Source: Pseudanabaena sp. CAN_BIN31
GTDB taxonomy: Bacteria; Cyanobacteriota; Cyanobacteriia; Pseudanabaenales; Pseudanabaenaceae
Assembly (NCBI GenBank): GCA_026785865.1
Contig: JAJAZG010000531.1
Span: forward strand, 1 to 9,668
DNA: 9,668 nt
Reading direction: 5' to 3'
This document shows positions 6,689-9,668 of the stretch, in pieces. Position 1 is the stretch's first letter; each line of letters begins with the position of its first letter. Below the pieces are notes generated by a model that was given only the letters and a program-made list of their open reading frames with translations, searched no databases and was not told the origin of the DNA. The translations under genes and the position numbers were made by a program.

Positions 6689-6743
6689 TTTGAATATAAA
6701 TAATTCGTTACAATATTATGTAGAAGTTTCCAACTTAAAAATT

Positions 6744-7520
6744 ATGCACTTAACATGGCTAGACAGTAATTCATGGCTGATCGAGATTGCTGGTAAACGC
6801 ATACTGCTTGATCCTTGGCTAGTTGGTTCGCTGATGTTTGGTAATGCTGCATGGTTTTTTAAATCTGAGCGAGTTACGCCAAGAGAGATTCCTGAAAATA
6901 TTGATTTGATTTTATTATCACAGGGGCTGCCAGATCATGCCCATCCCGCCACGCTCAAGCAACTTGATCACCAAATTCCTGTAGTCGGTTCACCCAGCGC
7001 TGCCAAAATCGTTAGAGAAATTGGCTATACGCAAGTTACCGCCCTTGCTCATGGTGAAGTATTTAGGATTGCCGATCTATTAGAAATTAGAGCCGTGCTA
7101 GGTTCACCAACAGGGCCAAACGTCTTTGAGAATGGATATATTTTGAAAGATTTGGTGGAAGGAACTTCCATTTATTACGAACCCCACGGCTATCATGCTG
7201 AGGCAATTCAAGAATTTGCGCCTATTGATGTGGTGATTACGCCCACGATTGATTTGAAGTTGCCTCTAATTGGTACGGTGATCAAAGGTCAACAGGGTGC
7301 TGTGCAGGTGGCGAAGTGGCTGAAACCACAAGTGATGTTGCCAACTGCGGCGGGTGGTGATTTGGCTTATAGCGGCTTCTTGCTGAATATCTTGAAGTCA
7401 GAGGGAACTATCGATTCTTTACGATCGCTATTTACAGCCAATAATATTTCCACGCAGGTGATTGAACCCAAACCTTGGGAGCGCTTTGAAGTCAAGCTTC
7501 AGAAGCTTGCTGTCGCATAA
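6744..7520 (+). CDS. MBL-fold (UlaG-like) metallo-hydrolase-related protein with altered metal motif
   Basis: This is a soluble 258-residue protein from the ATG at 6744; the longer in-frame GTG at 6672 lies before the predicted transcription start. The opening WLDSNSWLIEIAGKRILLDPWLVG is the beta-sandwich start of UlaG-type metallo-beta-lactamase-fold proteins, with the conserved D23-P24. The metal motif HxHxDH is replaced by Q60-G-L62-P-D64-H65, so the first two His are missing while Asp and the last His remain; H67, H103, H148 and H151 are other candidate ligands. Cyanobacterial and plastid relatives with a similar SQGLxDH sequence seem to exist (from memory), so the change is probably a family trait rather than decay. 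The substrate is unknown. Codon use resembles the neighbours. It has its own TATAAT promoter and shares a palindromic terminator with convergent ftsH. Confidence 0.85.
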   Translation: MHLTWLDSNSWLIEIAGKRILLDPWLVGSLMFGNAAWFFKSERVTPREIPENIDLILLSQGLPDHAHPATLKQLDHQIPVVGSPSAAKIVREIGYTQVTALAHGEVFRIADLLEIRAVLGSPTGPNVFENGYILKDLVEGTSIYYEPHGYHAEAIQEFAPIDVVITPTIDLKLPLIGTVIKGQQGAVQVAKWLKPQVMLPTAAGGDLAYSGFLLNILKSEGTIDSLRSLFTANNISTQVIEPKPWERFEVKLQKLAVA

Positions 7521-7559
7521 AAACAAAAAAGGGAGCGCTTAGCGCTCCCTTTTTTGTTT
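7521..7559. terminator. Bidirectional terminator between the MBL-fold gene and ftsH
   Basis: A perfect palindrome of 19 + 1 + 19 bases (7521-7539 and 7541-7559) has a GGGAGCGCT/AGCGCTCCC core flanked by A6 and T6, so U-runs form in both directions. It starts directly after the stop codon of the MBL gene and reaches into the ftsH stop codon (7558-7560), ending both convergent transcripts within 40 bp. Confidence 0.92.
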
Positions 7560-9450
7560 AGAACTTTACTGAAACAGGTTTCTTTTCGGGTAGTTGCGTG
7601 TATTCTGCGACAATCTTGCGAAACTCTTCGCCGTCTAGGGTTTCGACATCTAAAAGAATATCGACTAGGCGATCGCATAAATCGCGATTTTCTTCGATTA
7701 AGTGCTTGGCGGTGTCATAACAGGTTTGGGCAATCTGGCGAATTTGGCGGTCAATGCGATCGCCTAATTTCACTGAGTAGTCAGTCTGAGGCATGAAATT
7801 ACGCCCCAAAAATACTTCGCCAGTTTCCGACTCGAGCGCACCTAAGCCAAGATCTGACATCCCAAATTGAGTCACCATCATCCGCGTTAATCTCGCGACT
7901 TGCTGAAAATCGCTTGATGCACCTGTAGTAATTTCGGCATCACCAAAGACGACTTCTTCGGCGGCTCTACCACCGAGCATCATCGTAATTGTGTCGAGAA
8001 TTTGCGATCGCGATTCCAGTCCAAATTCCTCATCAGGAACACCCTTAGCAAAACCACCGATACCGCCAGAACGCGGCACAATCGTGATTTTATCGAGCAA
8101 GGATGCATTTTTGAGTAAGGTCATCACCAAGGCGTGACCAACTTCATGATAGGCAACCAGACGTTTTTTGGAGCTATCGAGCATTGGCTTCATGGTCAAG
8201 CCGATCGTAACGCGATCGATCGCATCAGCAATTTCTAGTTCACCGATCGCTTCTTTGTAACGCCGCGCCGCGAGGATTGCTGCTTCATTCAACAAGTTCG
8301 CCAAATCTGCACCAGCGAACCCTGGGGTCAAGCGAGCAACTGATTCGAGCGAAACATTTTCCTCAAGTTTTTTATTACGCGCATGGACTTTGAGGATTGC
8401 TTGACGACCTTTATAGTCGGGATAGTCCACCATAATTTGGCGATCAAAACGTCCTGGGCGGAGCAAAGCGCTATCTAAAACATCAGGGCGATTAGTAGCC
8501 GCTACCACGATCACGCCTGAATTGCCCTGAAACCCATCCATTTCGGTGAGCATTTGGTTGAGGGTTTGCTCACGCTCATCGTTGCCGCCGCCGATACCAG
8601 AGCCACGCTGACGACCGACTGCATCAATTTCATCAATAAAGATAATACAGGGCGCATTATCTTTCGCTTTTTGGAATAAATCGCGAACGCGGGAAGCTCC
8701 CACACCGACAAACATTTCCACAAATTCTGATCCTGACAGCGAGAAGAAAGGAACCCCTGCTTCTCCTGCGATCGCTTTTGCTAATAGAGTTTTACCTGTT
8801 CCAGGTGGACCAATTAGCAAAACACCCTTAGGAATTTTTGCGCCCACAGCCGTAAAGCGATCGGGCTGTTTCAGAAATGTAACGACTTCCTGTAATTCTT
8901 CCTTTGCCGTATCAATACCAGCGACATCATCAAACATAATGCCTGTCTTGGCTTCGGGAGAAAATCTCGCTTTTGTTTTGCCGAAACCGAGAGTTTGCCC
9001 AGGTCCGCCAGGAGCATTGCTGATACGGCGTAATACCATCAACAATACAAAAATCAGCAGTATGGGTACAAGAAATGTACTTGCCAATTGCCAAACTAAG
9101 CTTGGCTGCTGCGGGGCTTTTACGGCGATATCGACGTTATTTTCGCGTAAAGCTTTCATCAATTCACTGTTGCCATCACGGGCAATTAAATCAATCCTAA
9201 CTTTGCGTCCATCTTTCAAGACCGCTTCCGCCGCTAAGCCATTACCTTCAAGATCAATTTTTTGAACTTTATTGTCTTTGACGCTCGAAAGCAGTTCGGG
9301 ATAGCCAATGGTCGCAGCACCCTCACCATCAGCCCGCGCAGCTGATGGTGAAAGTATGGCGACACTTTGCAATATTACTAAACTTACGACCGTCGTTTGA
9401 ACTCGCCGTAAGAAGGTTGCCAAAAAGATTTTTTTCCCAGAAGAAATCAC
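7558..9450 (-). CDS. ftsH: ATP-dependent zinc metalloprotease FtsH
   Basis: This membrane-anchored AAA+ protease extracts and degrades membrane proteins; in cyanobacteria FtsH complexes serve photosystem II repair and general quality control. The length of 630 residues is normal. An N-terminal hydrophobic segment (about 19-36) is followed by an ARA-D site that could be cleaved. An extracytoplasmic domain (about 41-115) and a second membrane helix (about 117-137) come next. The AAA+ module has Walker A GPPGTGKT (214-221), Walker B IIFIDEID (E274) and the second region of homology with LRPGRFDR. The M41 peptidase has HEVGH (435-439) and the third zinc ligand, D514. All key residues are intact. 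Cyanobacteria have several FtsH paralogues; which one this is I cannot say. The GTG start at 9450 has an AAGGAG 9 nt upstream and no upstream in-frame ATG. It converges on the MBL gene. Confidence 0.97.
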   Translation of the reverse strand: MISSGKKIFLATFLRRVQTTVVSLVILQSVAILSPSAARADGEGAATIGYPELLSSVKDNKVQKIDLEGNGLAAEAVLKDGRKVRIDLIARDGNSELMKALRENNVDIAVKAPQQPSLVWQLASTFLVPILLIFVLLMVLRRISNAPGGPGQTLGFGKTKARFSPEAKTGIMFDDVAGIDTAKEELQEVVTFLKQPDRFTAVGAKIPKGVLLIGPPGTGKTLLAKAIAGEAGVPFFSLSGSEFVEMFVGVGASRVRDLFQKAKDNAPCIIFIDEIDAVGRQRGSGIGGGNDEREQTLNQMLTEMDGFQGNSGVIVVAATNRPDVLDSALLRPGRFDRQIMVDYPDYKGRQAILKVHARNKKLEENVSLESVARLTPGFAGADLANLLNEAAILAARRYKEAIGELEIADAIDRVTIGLTMKPMLDSSKKRLVAYHEVGHALVMTLLKNASLLDKITIVPRSGGIGGFAKGVPDEEFGLESRSQILDTITMMLGGRAAEEVVFGDAEITTGASSDFQQVARLTRMMVTQFGMSDLGLGALESETGEVFLGRNFMPQTDYSVKLGDRIDRQIRQIAQTCYDTAKHLIEENRDLCDRLVDILLDVETLDGEEFRKIVAEYTQLPEKKPVSVKF

Positions 9451-9459
9451 GCCCTGTCG

Positions 9460-9465
9460 CTCCTT
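9460..9465 (-). promoter_or_regulatory. Ribosome-binding site deciding the ftsH GTG start
   Basis: AAGGAG on the - strand ends 9 nt before the GTG at 9450. It is the only good Shine-Dalgarno sequence before a gene in this window and supports the GTG start. Confidence 0.7.
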
Positions 9466-9527
9466 AATTAACCCTGTCGATGCGGTAATTGGTTGACTTT
9501 ACTATTTATCTAGTCTAGTACATTGGC

Positions 9528-9668
9528 GTGAAGTACCCCAACTTGCTTCGCGAAGTTGGGGCTTCCAACTTAACTAACAATGACGGTCTTATTCGTCTTC
9601 GGAGTTTGCCGTTTCAATCGCGTTTGCCTTCATCTTAGCCGTCTAAGCAGTCGGACTTACATCGCGTC
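9528..9668 (-). mobile_element. Probable right end of an IS200/IS605-type element with the tail of tnpB (cut by the window)
   Basis: On the - strand, a hairpin with arms 9536-9544 and 9553-9561 (CCCCAACTT/AAGTTGGGG, 8-nt loop) is preceded by GGAAG and followed by TACTTCACG. This GGAAGCCCC...GGGG...TTCAC layout is typical, from memory, of the right end of cyanobacterial IS200/IS605 elements, where the hairpin is the transposase recognition structure and the guide-RNA scaffold. Before it, one frame reads RDVSPTA then TAG (9643-9645), and continues in frame for 17 codons (TAKMKANAIETANSEDE) to TAA at 9589-9591. This could be the last codons of tnpB, possibly with a nonsense change in the tail. 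The element would end near 9528, about 78 bp before the ftsH start. Only about 140 bp is visible, so the assignment is tentative. Confidence 0.45.

Larger units (their letters stand above)
6273..6743. other. 471-bp intergenic region without a convincing protein gene
   Basis: It holds the amt promoter at its left, two +-strand hairpins with T-runs, a long inverted repeat, and the promoter of the MBL-fold gene at its right. A 73-codon open frame on the - strand (6541-6320) starts at a TTG just outside the terminator hairpin, runs through it and ends inside the amt promoter. It matches no family I recognise, so I do not call it a gene. HIP1 copies occur at about 6411 and 6674. Confidence 0.6.

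Noticed and set aside
6273..6743. A glutamine riboswitch or Yfr1-type RNA in the amt upstream region
   Set aside because: I looked for the conserved cores of these RNAs as I remember them and did not see them on either strand.
7554..7796. 80-codon + strand frame over the 3' end of ftsH (also 8939-9265)
   Set aside because: Shadow frames opposite the conserved ftsH codons; no start signal.
9493..9521. TTGACT...TAGTAC as a + strand promoter in the ftsH upstream region
   Set aside because: The -10 match is poor and it would fire into the putative transposon end, with no gene to serve in the window.
1..9668. CRISPR array, tRNA or rRNA gene
   Set aside because: No regularly spaced repeats, no tRNA-like cloverleaf with GTTCRA arm, and no rRNA sequence were noticed; the HIP1 octamers are scattered rather than arrayed.

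Overview
The window comes from a cyanobacterium. At least fifteen copies of the HIP1 octamer GCGATCGC are scattered through genes and spacers (for example at 1527, 2615, 5923, 6674 and 8768). The gene content agrees: a phytochrome kinase next to an Rcp-type response regulator, an Amt ammonium transporter behind what looks like an NtcA promoter, and a chloroplast-type FtsH. A Pseudanabaena-like filamentous genus is a guess from overall sequence feel only. Most starts lack a Shine-Dalgarno sequence; ftsH is the exception.

Region 1 (1-3997, + strand) is a light-signalling cluster. It holds the C-terminal part of a phytochrome histidine kinase (the chromophore-bearing N-terminus lies off the window), then a single-domain response regulator, then a REC-PAS-HisKA-HATPase-REC hybrid kinase overlapping the regulator's end. 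Together they could form a phosphorelay from the phytochrome to the free regulator and/or the receiver domains of the hybrid kinase. A palindromic repeat (1177-1258) runs into the phytochrome gene and supplies its last codons and stop.

Region 2 (4000-6352, - strand) holds a stand-alone GAF-domain protein, whose stop codon lies 2 nt from that of the hybrid kinase, and the ammonium transporter amt. A perfect 18-bp hairpin terminator lies between them. Upstream of amt, a GTA-N8-CAC motif sits exactly 22 nt before a TATAAA box, which is the geometry of an NtcA-activated (nitrogen-starvation) promoter.

Region 3 (6273-6743) has no convincing protein gene. It contains a +-strand intrinsic terminator at 6504-6533, a smaller hairpin with a T-run at 6554-6571, and a 15-bp inverted repeat at 6602-6654. 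No + strand gene precedes these terminators, so an unannotated small RNA is possible.

Region 4 (6658-9668) starts with a +-strand metallo-beta-lactamase-fold protein, expressed from a promoter with a consensus TATAAT, in which two histidines of the usual metal motif are replaced. It converges on a full-length ftsH protease gene (- strand), and a perfect 19-bp palindrome that overlaps the ftsH stop codon serves as shared terminator. Upstream of ftsH, the window's end looks like the right end of an IS200/IS605-type (TnpB-carrying) element, cut off by the window.

No clearly new multi-gene defence or mobile system is visible. The most interesting leads are the orphan terminators, the repeat that recodes the phytochrome C-terminus, the GAF protein with an NKFDE-like motif, and the altered MBL motif.
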